Assembly (NCBI GenBank): GCA_964019335.1
Contig: OZ025716.1
Location: 372,001 to 436,000 of the forward strand
Origin: Diplonema japonicum
Lineage: Eukaryota > Euglenozoa > Diplonemea > Diplonemida > Diplonemidae
Reading direction: 5' to 3'
DNA: 64,000 bases
Shown here: in pieces, positions 50,197-59,250 of the stretch
Layout of the letters: each line of letters starts with the position of its first letter
How positions within the stretch are numbered: the first letter of the stretch is position 1
Program-made: the position numbers and the translations under genes
Notes under the pieces: generated by a model
The model's database searches: none
What the model was told of the DNA's origin: nothing
The model's input: only the letters and a program-made list of their open reading frames with translations

Positions 50197-53100
50197 ATGC
50201 GCGTCTTGCTGCTGCTTGCGGCGTTGGCCGTGTGCCTAGCGAAGAAGGCGAAGGTGGACAAGAACGCATGCAGCGTAAACCAAGCATGCACGTGCAAAAA
50301 AAACAAGGCCTGCGACTGGGTGTGCGATTCGACACAGGAGTGCAGGGGCGCAAGCATGTTCTGCGATCCGGACAATAAAAATGAGTGCAGCATGAGCTGC
50401 AGCGGGTCCGAAAGCTGCGAGAACGGCCACTACGAGTGCACTGGCGAAGGCAGGTGCTCTGTGCGCTGCACGGGCACTGAGTCTTGCAGGGGTCTCAAAG
50501 AAGACGACACCACCGACAACAAGGACGGCAAAGACGACAAGGACGATAAGGACCAGGGCCCCGTTTCCAACTATGGCATTCACTGTGACAGCGGCACAAG
50601 GTCCTGCGACGTGAAGTGCACTGGTCTCCGTTCATGCTCTGACTCCACTGCGTACTGTGCTTCGTCTTCCTGCGACCTCGAGTGCAGCCACTCCGATGCA
50701 TGCAGCTCTTTTTCGCACACCTGTGTCAGCGGGGACTGCACTGCAACTTGCTCCAAGACCCAGGCATGCATGCTCGCAACTTTCGACTGGTCTAGCGGCG
50801 ATATGTCAAAGCTGTCTTGCTCCGAGCAGAAGTCTTGCAAAGAGTCCACCATCACCTGTTCCAGGACGCAGGGCTGCCGTATAGAATGCCTGGGCACTCA
50901 GTCCTGCTGGGGTATGAGCCTTACGTGCCCCTCGCTGCCTGCGGGAAAGAAATGTGAGATACTCTGTGCCGGGTTCGAGTCTTGCCAGGGCATTACCAGT
51001 TCGAAGGTCTCAGGCACCTGGGACGTCTCCTGTACTGGTGGTAGCGCATGCCACCCTGACCTCCTCCCTGTGGCGTCCACGCCACAGCCGACACCGTCAC
51101 CTACACCAATGCCAACACCGTCACCTACACCTATGCCGACACCTGTACCTACACCTGTGCCCACCAGCACCCCCGACACGGCTGCTCCTCCCGGAAACTA
51201 CCAGTGCCTGTGGCAACCTACGCTGTTTGGTTTGAAGTACACTTCTAGTTGGTGCAATGCGATGTGTAACAACAACTTGTTGAGCGACATTTGCACATCA
51301 AGCATCCCGGCAGTCAAGCTGTGCGAGTGCGAAAAGCTGCAGAACAGCTTACTCACGACGAGCAGGTGCTATGGCTACAGGGGGTGCTACAACGATCGCC
51401 TCCCCTGCACTTCTTCAACGGGGTGCATGATGATGTGCAGTGGCATGGAATCCTGCAGAAAGGCAACTATCGACTGCACCGCATCAAGCCATGGCTGCAC
51501 TGCAGTGTGCTCTGGCTATAGGGCGTGCACGCAGATGACTAGCATCACATCGCGTGATGACTCTGACGATAAGGACAAGAAGGACGACAAAGACGACAAG
51601 GATGACAGCAGTAGCAACATATGTTCTCAATCCACGCGATCCGCTTCCTTCAGCCCTTCAACACATTGCGGGGCTGACACTCGTGAATGCGACATTAGGT
51701 GCGAGGGTATAGAATCTTGCGAAGAGATGGAACTGCAGTGCGATGCGAAGGACTCATGTGAATTCTCCTGCACCGACATCAGGAGCTGTAAGAACTCTGA
51801 GTACAAATGCACAGGGAAAGGCTGCAAGGCGACATGCAGTGGAACAGAGGCATGCGCGGGGAGCGTGATGAACTGGAAGGACGGGGACAACATGGCGAAG
51901 CTGGACTGCATGGGAACGCACTCGTGCATGGACGCAACGATTGAATGCCCTACCTCTGGGTGTGTGGTTCGGTGTGGCGGGTTCGAATCTTGCAAGGGGC
52001 TGACACTGAAGTGTCCCTCGAACCTTGCCTCTGGGAAGAAGTGTGAGATCCAGTGTAGTGGTGACTGGGCGTGCACTGGTGTTGACAATGCGCACATGTG
52101 TGGCGAGGTATCTGCTGTTTGCAGTGGGTACAACTCCTGCACCAGCGAGCTTCTTTCCCTGACTTCTGTTGCCCCCATCACGTGCTCGAACTCGTGGCAG
52201 CCCACAATAGATGGGTCCATCAGAGGTTACGACAATGCTTTGTGCGAGGCTGCGTGCTCTAACGGACAACTAAACGATATGTGCGATCCTACTGGCGTTA
52301 GTGCTACCCTCGCCCCTGACACTAATGCTCCGCCCGCCGCATGCTCGGATTGGGTGCTGCAGGTGGGCAAGATATTCACAGGCAGTTGCAACCTGGTGTG
52401 CAACGACATCTTGCAGAGCGCATTGTGCAGCTCTTTCTGCGAATGTCGTGACACTGGTGCGCCTCTTACCCTTGCGCCACCTGTAGTTGCGCCTACCTGC
52501 AACAATTGGAAGTTCAAGCTTGGTATCGGTCCAGTGTTCATCTCAGGCGACTGCAACAGCATCTGCAGTGGTGTTCTTGACATATCTCTCTGCAAGCAGT
52601 TCTGTGAATGCGCTGAAAAGGCTGTTTATTGCACCTGTTCCACGGGCGCTGGCATCCCTGCGCCTGGGAACGTTGGGTCGCCTACTTCGAAGAGTTGTGC
52701 TGTATGGAAGTCAACGAGCAGCATTGTGCCCCGTGCCGTGTGCGAGGCGATGTGCACAGAGAGCTTTTTGCAGAACGTTTTCTACCTCCCCCGCAAGTGC
52801 ACCGGAGGCAACGAGCTGTGCGGGTGCGATGACCATGCTGTCAAGTGCTACAAGAACGGGAATTGCGTGTGCCATAACAACAAGCCATGCACCTTCCCTT
52901 GCGAGCTAACCAAGAGCTGCTACAACAGCGATATCACATGTGGCAACCGCGACTGTGACGTTGACTGTTCTGGTGATCTCTCCTGCAGCCGGAGCGTCAT
53001 CAGGTGTGCCAACGGCAGCCCTAATTGTGACATTAAGTGCAGCGGACACCAGGCATGCATGATGGAGACTGTTGTTGTAGTGGTTGACGATAAAGACGAC

Positions 53101-55556
53101 AAAGACCACAAGGATGATAAAGACGACAAGGATGATAACGATGACAAGAAGAAGGACGATAGGGATGATAAGGATGACAACAATGACTCGGGGAGCATCT
53201 GCTCCCAGGCGACGGGGACACCAGGCTTCACCCCCGACATGGTGTGCTCGGCGTCCAACACCTGCTCTGTGACATGTGACGGGGTGCTTGCTTGCAAGGC
53301 ACGCAAGGTAGACTGCTCGTCGCCAAGTTGTTCCCTCGCGTGTTCGTCGCACTCCTCTTGCAGGAGTTCCGAGTACAGGTGCAGGGGCGGGAACTGCGAG
53401 GCGACATGCAGTGGAACAGAGGCATGCGCGGGGAGCGTGATGAACTGGAAGGACGGGGACAACATGGCGAAGCTGGACTGCATGGGAACGCACTCGTGCA
53501 TGGACGCAACGATTGAATGCCCTACCTCTGGGTGTGTGGTTCGGTGTGGCGGGTTCGAATCTTGCAAGGGGCTGACACTGAAGTGTCCCTCGAACCTTGC
53601 CTCTGGGAAGAAGTGTGAGATCCAGTGTAGTGGTGACTGGGCGTGCACTGGTGTTGACAATGCGCACATGTGTGGCGAGGTATCTGCTGTTTGCAGTGGG
53701 TACAAGGCTTGCACCGCTGACCTTGGGAGGCTGACGGCAACTGGCTCGGTGCCGACTTGCAAGGAATGGGTGGGCATTGCGAAGTGGGGTCTGCCTGATG
53801 TGTTTTGCGACATCGTGTGCATGGCCGATCCTAGTCAGTCTTTGTGCAGAGGTAGTGTATGCACATGCAAGGGCAGGAATACTGTCCCGCCACCTCCGCC
53901 GGTTGTAGTGACTTGTGCCAATGGCTGGATCGCGACTGCTGACGGTGCTGCTAATGGTGTCACAGAAGCGTGGTGTGAAGCTGTGTGCCCCTTCAGCCTG
54001 GGGCACACTTCATGCACCGGATCTGCAAGGTTCTGCATGTGTCAGCCTAAGGAGACAAACGCCCCTGGAACCCCCGCACCGTGGTCCACCTGTAGCAAAT
54101 GGGTCGGCACTGGTGCAAGCATAACTCATACTGATATCTTCTGCGGCACCATCTGCGGGAACCCTGTCACCAATAGTGTTTGCAACTTAGTGAACAGTGT
54201 CACTGCGTTGTGCATGTGCGGTGACGTCGACCCCTGTGCAGGCACATGGGTGTCCACTGATGCTTCCACTACTGATTCGCAGTGCGCAACGGATTGCTTA
54301 ACAGTTGGAAGTAACAAGAAGTGCAAGGACGTTAACTCTTTGCAAAAGTGCAAGTGCCAGTACAACACAGATGCTCCAGCCACCAGCTCGCCTGCAGCAT
54401 GCTCTACATGGAGGCCTCTGTCGTCCACAAACCTCGCTGATTGCAACTCTCTGTGCAACAACCCCCTCACAGATGTCGTTTGCAAGGCTAGCATCCCCAA
54501 CGTAGTGAGGCTGTGTACGTGTTCAGACATCACCCCTGCACCTGTAACATGCCCGCGGTGGGGCTCGCTCCTGCCTGTGCCTGGTGTGGACTGCGGCGTT
54601 GTGTGCACGAACCCAAAGGTCGACGACGTGTGTTACCCACAGACACAAATCAAACAGCTTTGTACCTGTACCCCTTGCAGTGTGTATGTCCCCTCGGCCA
54701 CTGCACCACAAGGCACCGACTGCGCACAATTGTGCAACGCCGCTGTGCCTTCTCCCTTGTGCTCGTCGCAGTGTGTATGCCAGGGGGTGACAGACGTCCC
54801 TGCCACGCCGATTCCGACAGTGGTGGTAACGCCCGTGCCTCTGACTGGGCTGCTGAGGGTGATCCTCAGAAAGGTGTTCCGGTTCATGATGGCGGCGTTG
54901 TTCAGGTTATTCTCATTAGATGCGTTCCTAGTAACGTTTAGAAGGGCGGCTCAAGCGTTGATAACGAGGGGTACGGGGCATTGGGTGTGTCCCTTGACGG
55001 CGTGCATTGGGGGGTGCCCGAGGACAACGACGTTGAAGTTACAGTTGGGGTGCAGGAGCCACCACCCGAGGAAGGTCACGGAACGTGGGTTCGACGTGCT
55101 GCAGGCCTTCCAGAGTGATGATGGGACAGTGGTCGAGGTCTCTGTGGAGTACCCTGAGGGGGCGGACCAGGCAGCGCTTGATGACCAGATTCAGCAGATT
55201 GTTAAGAACTCCAGTGACCCTGATCTTGCTGCTTACAACATCATCGCATCAGAGGTCGTTGAGACTGAAGTGGTGGCAGAGGTGTCATCTTCCAGCGATG
55301 ACGATTCAACCCCCACATGGGCTATTGTAGTTGCTGTGCTCGGAAGCCTGGTGTGTGTGTGCTGTGCAGTGGGGGTTGTCTTCTTCTGCTGTTGCAAGAA
55401 GAAGCAGCCTGACGACAACTACCCAGACGTCACTGCAGAGACAGAGGTATGAGAAGATGGGGTAGGTAGTCTAAAATTAAATTATTTTCTTAGAAGCCGC
55501 AGCCTGAAGAGCTTAAGGGAGAGCCTTGTGTGTCGTTCCAGGAGGACGTCGTCTGA
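50197..55556 (+). CDS. Cysteine-rich type I membrane protein 2
   Basis: About 1770 residues after removing the intron at 55447-55493. A paralogue of the preceding gene with the same plan: signal peptide (MRVLLLLAALAVCLA), many CxGxxSC-type modules, CxxW-containing modules, a shared juxtamembrane domain (about 1540-1690, with GHWVCPLTACIGGCP), one TM at about 1708-1732 and a CCCKKK tail. Special to this copy are three Asp/Lys-rich hydrophilic linkers (50498-50557, 51556-51615, 53086-53187) and a Pro/Thr-rich linker near 51079-51180. The 46371-46763 cassette of gene 1 occurs here twice, at 51735-52127 and, shortened, at 53400-53705. Probably a cell-surface protein of unknown ligand. Confidence 0.78.
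50498..50557 (+). repeat. Asp/Lys-rich linker repeat 1
   Basis: Encodes acidic/basic repeats such as DGKDDKDDKDQ. Very hydrophilic, placed between cysteine modules. Confidence 0.7.
51556..51615 (+). repeat. Asp/Lys-rich linker repeat 2
   Basis: Encodes DDSDDKDKKDDKDDKDD, directly before the cassette shared with gene 1. Confidence 0.7.
51735..52127 (+). repeat. 393-nt cassette shared by both Cys-rich genes
   Basis: Read base by base, this stretch equals 46371-46763 and continues at both sides with merely similar sequence. A third shorter copy is at 53400-53705. Exact identity inside diverged paralogues indicates recent gene conversion. Confidence 0.8.
53086..53187 (+). repeat. Asp/Lys-rich linker repeat 3
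   Basis: The longest of the three: 34 codons almost entirely Asp, Lys and Asn, directly before another cysteine block. Confidence 0.7.
53400..53705 (+). repeat. 306-nt copy of the shared cassette
   Basis: Matches the 3' three quarters of the cassette at 51735-52127. It starts at GGCGACATGCAGTGGAACAG and extends a few bases further right than the match with gene 1. Confidence 0.8.
55447..55493 (+). other. 47-nt cis-intron, Cys-rich gene 2
   Basis: GTATGA to TTTTCTTAG, phase 0. Splicing replaces the immediate stop with KPQPEELKGEPCVSFQEDVV. It lies at the equivalent site to the intron of Cys-rich gene 1. Confidence 0.62.
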
Positions 55557-57168
55557 GCAGGGGGTGAGTTTTTTTTTCTCTTCTTTTTCATTTCTTTTTT
55601 CTTGATGCGTCGTATCGTGATGTAATTTTTCTTCGGTGAGCGCAAGACGCATACCTTAAAAGAATAATTTTCTTTTTCGTTATGTAAACAAGTAAACACG
55701 AAAAGTAAAGAGGTGGTGGCCCTAAAAGCATTGCAACTGGAAAGCACTTGGGCTCCTCTCGTTTCTTCCCTACCCCCCTTCCCTTCCCTTTTGTTTTTGT
55801 TGCCATTCTTCTCGGTCTGTTAGGTGAAGGGAGTTATGACACCTATCCAAGCTTAACACAGAGACAGAACCACGAAAAAAAAAAAAAAAAAAAAAAAAGG
55901 AGGGTTTTTTTTTGTTCCCCCCCTCCCCTCAAGAAGTAACTTCTTATTTTTTGCCATCCGTCTTCCCCCCCCTTGGGGTATCAGATATTGAGGCAGTTTA
56001 TTCTCTTTTTTTTTTTTCCTCCCCTGTCCATTTGTATTTTCAGAAGAATGAAGTTTTTTATTTATTTTCCTCGCAAACCCGTTATGTTATAAGTAAGACC
56101 TTAGTGACACTTCAGCTGTGTTACGGCTCTGTATGAGAAAAACAAATTGTTTTTATCAGTTTTACTCATCAGACACGATTTCTTGAGAGTACCTTCTTCT
56201 TCTTTATTCTCTTTTGGAGCTCACTATCAGCAGCCAACGCCAAAACACATCGCCCCCCTTTTTTTTTTTATAAAAAGTAGCTGTAGCTAGTTTCGGCCCA
56301 TTGTTTTGCAAGATTCTTTTTTTTTTTTAGTTTACATTTTCTTTTTTTGCTCTCCCCCGAAGATTTCAATAGGTAAAAACCCCATTTTTTTTCCTTTTAG
56401 AAATCTCTTTTTTTTATTCCTCCCCCCCCCCCCCCATGTTGCGTTCTGATGTTATTTTCAAATAAGAGAAATCCCTCCTCCTTTGTAAGTGTTTTGGCTT
56501 TTTATTTTATATTTTTATTTTTTTTTCTCCCCTTTCGTCCTCTGGACCGAAGTGACCGAAGAAAGCATCTCTAGTGCCACGAGGCCGCCTTCTTAGGAAC
56601 GCAGGCATCGTGAGCGTTAGTTGATTTTGTACAGGTTTCTTCTTCTTTCTCCTCCTTGATATCCAAACGCTTCTTTTTGGGTGGGGGGGGCATAGGTCAC
56701 CTCTCCCAACCGGCGAAGGCACCAGCCAGAGATAAAAAACAAAAAGAAAACCCTTTTGTCTTTTTGTCTTTTCTAAAGGTTTCTGCCAATGTGATTGCAA
56801 GCGACGAGAAGGAGCACTTTCCTTAGCAGTAATTCAATTTCTTTTTTTTTTTTTTTTTTATCCACGACCCTACATCGTGCGTGGGGTTGAGTTTGACGGA
56901 TCACTGCCTGGCTAGCTCCAGCTGTTTTTCTTTTTTTTTTTAAAGGGCGCCGCCAGGTCCCCTTTAACTCTTACATTTTTTTCTTTCTCTCTTTTTTTTT
57001 TTTCTTTCTCCCCTCGTACACTCTCTTCTCTCTCGACGCCATTTGTTATCTTCCTTCCCATTTTTTTTTAAGGTTTTTAGTGCTGGGCCGAAAAACGGGG
57101 GAAGAAAAAAAAAAAAAAAAACACACACAAAAAAAAAGAGAAAGAAAAAGAGGGGGGGAAAGCTCCCA
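55557..57168. other. Long spacer with homopolymers
   Basis: T, A and C runs throughout. A copy of the CCTTTAACTC motif lies at 56955-56980, preceded by GGGCGCCGCCAGG. No gene supported. Confidence 0.4.
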
Positions 57169-57862
57169 ATGAGCGCCCTGCTCCGGAGGTCACGGGTGCT
57201 GCTAGCAGAGGTACCACAATGGGAGTCTTCTGAACCGAAGTGGAAGCAGGAACGTATGAAGAAGACCACCGCACAACACAACAACAACAACACTACAGAA
57301 CGGCCTGGCAATCCATTCCTGCGGCCGGACCCCTGGCAGATGAGTGATGAAGGGAGAGACGCCAGCAAGAAGTACACAATGGAAGAGATGCAGGAGCGTT
57401 ACGGTGAGGCACCGCACCCCAATCCGTATGCCGTGATTTTAAATTAAACTCACATAATAATTCCCCCAGGACCGACGATGGGTATCTGCCTGTGGACAAG
57501 GTGCCTGATTTGTACAAGTTTGGTCAGGAGGTGTGAAGAGAATGAAAAGAAAAAAAAGAAGAAACACACACACACACACACAACAGGGAGATAAAATACC
57601 CGGCTTAGTAATCATGAAAGACCAGCAAACACCCGTTATAAGAAAGCTGGAGGACTACCCTGGAATCTGGTACTTTCTTGACGGTCACAACACCCACCGA
57701 GCGATCCAGGACTGGGAAAAACAGGCCGAGACAGGGAACATGCTTCCTTGGGACAACACATTCCGTCGGCACAAGCTGCACTTCCGTCTGAGGTACAAAG
57801 CCATTGCCATGTCATACGGCCCTGCCGGGCCCAAGAAGAGCAAAACAAAGCGTGGGAAATAG
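57169..57862 (+). CDS. Three-exon gene, small hypothetical protein
   Basis: Exons 57169-57425, 57470-57530 and 57587-57862 join in frame to 197 residues. The two short introns have GT and AG ends, and skipping either would end the protein early. The N-terminus (MSALLRRSRVLLAEV) is basic and amphipathic like a mitochondrial presequence. An Asn/Thr-rich linker follows. The middle and C-terminal part has FLRPDPWQMSDEG, GYLPVDKVPDLYKFG and then DYPGIWYFLDGHNTHRAIQD. The C-terminus is basic (KKSKTKRGK). I do not recognise the family. A mitochondrial ribosomal or respiratory-complex subunit is only a guess from the presequence and size. Confidence 0.65.
57426..57469 (+). other. 44-nt cis-intron 1
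   Basis: GTATGC to CCCCCAG, phase 2. It joins APHPNP to TDDGYLPVDK. Confidence 0.6.
57531..57586 (+). other. 56-nt cis-intron 2
   Basis: GTGTGA to CACAACAG with an internal CA repeat, phase 0. It joins YKFGQE to GDKIPGLVI. Confidence 0.6.
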
Positions 57863-58243
57863 TGATCAGCACGCGTATAACAGGGGGGGGGAGATCGAGT
57901 GTTCTTTTTTTTTTTTTTTTTTTCCTTCATTTTATTATTTCGTTCGTATTTTTCTTTTTCTCGGTTTTTGCACCCCCTCTTTTTTTTTTTTTCCCGCTGA
58001 TCTCTTTTCTTAGGTTGTTTTTTTTGGGGGGGGGTGGCTCCAGTTCGACTACCGCCTGAAGGCTTTTGCATTCCTGAGAACGACAGAAAAATGTTCCTCG
58101 GGGCCAGGCGACGCACATACGCACCTTAAAAGCGTACAAGGACGCTTCGCCCATGTCAGGCGAAAGCCCCAAGTTTTTAATAGAAATTCCAAACGTAGTT
58201 TTTACCCATCTCGCATAAAAGGAAGAAGAAGAAAGGCAACTAA
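57863..58243. other. Spacer with a possible extra exon
   Basis: A long pyrimidine tract, then GGTGGCTCCAG (ending about 58043). After it a frame reads LPPEGFCIPENDRKMFLG and RRRTYAP before a stop at 58127-58129. It might be an alternative last exon of the preceding gene or chance. Confidence 0.25.
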
Positions 58244-58615
58244 ATGTCGTCGCTCACACAGAGGTTCGATGCCCTCGAAGAAGCCAAGAGCAACATGACC
58301 GCGCAGGAGTACAACGAAGCTGGGACACTGCTAATGGAGAAACATGGCTTTTGCAGCGAAAACTGTTTGCAGCTTGCCAGGATGGGTGTGCTGGAGGGCG
58401 TGGAGGCGGAGCTGGAGAAGATCGCGCAACAGAACCCGAAAGACAAGCACGAGGCATGTATGCAACTCGCTCTATCTCTTGTGAGCTGCCCGTCCTCCAA
58501 GGAAGCCTCGGTTACATCAGCTCTTCACAGCATTGCGAGACTTGCCCCCATACTTTCCCAAGAGACGCTTGCCTCCGTTAGGAAGGAGGTCCTTTTCTCA
58601 GTTTGTGAAAAATGA
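58244..58615 (+). CDS. Small hypothetical protein, helical
   Basis: 123 residues: MSSLTQRFDALEEAKSNMTA, then mostly alpha-helical-looking sequence with regular hydrophobic spacing (LARMGVLEGVEAELEKIAQQ) and a Ser/Ala/Leu-rich second half. No signal peptide or TM. It has normal codon use like its neighbours and lies between two other small genes on the same strand. Family not recognised. Confidence 0.5.
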   Translation: MSSLTQRFDALEEAKSNMTAQEYNEAGTLLMEKHGFCSENCLQLARMGVLEGVEAELEKIAQQNPKDKHEACMQLALSLVSCPSSKEASVTSALHSIARLAPILSQETLASVRKEVLFSVCEK

Positions 58616-58771
58616 AACTTTGTGGCGCTTTAACAAGCTGCCCCTCTTCGTTTTCCTTTTGAATCGTCGATTGTATAATACTCATTACTCATTGCCGCTC
58701 CGGTTACTTTCTCTCAAATCAACTTTTAACTTTTTTATTGTTGCATATGACTCATCGCACTTGTGCAGGAT
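58616..58771. promoter_or_regulatory. Spacer with acceptor for Asterix-like gene
   Basis: T-rich, ending GCACTTGTGCAG (AG at 58767-58768), only 3 nt before ATG 58772. Confidence 0.5.
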
Positions 58772-59134
58772 ATGTCTAGCACAGAAGATTTGTCGGAGGT
58801 GAAGATCCTCCTCAGCCACATCATCCACCCGTCCCTCAAGGGCGGGTCAATGGTCCCCTACACCTACCGTGCCTACGCATTCGACGATGTCCCCGGTGCG
58901 GGGCTCCTTACACTCGTGTCCCTGCTGGCTGGGATCGCTGGGCTTATTGCCCGAAGCAGCCTTTGCTCGTGGCTCGCCTTCTTCAGCATCTTAAGTAGTG
59001 TTGTGGACACCCGACAGTCCGAACGCGACATGAAGCTCATCTGCATCTGCAGCACACTGGCAGTCATGGGGCTCGTCATTGACTATCTGCTGGCCTGGCC
59101 TGAGTTCGTGTGGTGGCCTTTGGTGGTATTGTAA
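58772..59134 (+). CDS. Asterix-like PAT complex subunit
   Basis: 120 residues. It resembles Asterix (WDR83OS), the small ER membrane protein that with CCDC47 forms the PAT complex chaperoning multi-pass membrane proteins. The match is the layout: a ~45-residue cytosolic N-terminus, then three hydrophobic segments. The first is LLTLVSLLAGIAGLIA. It is followed by the conserved SxxCSWLAFFSILSSVVDTR block (human: WCAWVAVYCSFISFANSR), then SERDMKLICICSTLAVMGL (human: [20 protein letters not shown]). ATG 58772 follows the acceptor by 3 nt. The PAT role is family knowledge; homology is judged by eye. Confidence 0.7.
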   Translation: MSSTEDLSEVKILLSHIIHPSLKGGSMVPYTYRAYAFDDVPGAGLLTLVSLLAGIAGLIARSSLCSWLAFFSILSSVVDTRQSERDMKLICICSTLAVMGLVIDYLLAWPEFVWWPLVVL

Positions 59135-59189
59135 ATAAGAATGGGACAGGATGAAGAAACATACGATATGAAAATAAGGTTATACGTTT

Positions 59190-59229
59190 TGATTTTCTGA
59201 CGCTTGTATTTTTATCATCACAACAACAG
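59190..59229 (+). promoter_or_regulatory. Candidate spliced-leader acceptor, GH123-like gene
   Basis: GATTTTCTGACGCTTGTATT then CATCACAACAACAG (AG at 59228-59229), followed by GT and 21 nt before ATG 59251. Confidence 0.45.
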
Positions 59230-59250
59230 GTCTTGCACCACAACAACACC

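Noticed and set aside
52906-54006. A 366-codon minus-strand frame inside Cys-rich gene 2
   Set aside because: Antisense shadow. Its repeated parts are simply the reverse of the shared cassette.
56571-56693. A 40-codon minus-strand frame with a PPPPKKKR nuclear-signal-like start
   Set aside because: Too short, opposite to all genes, next to a G run, and without acceptor or homology.
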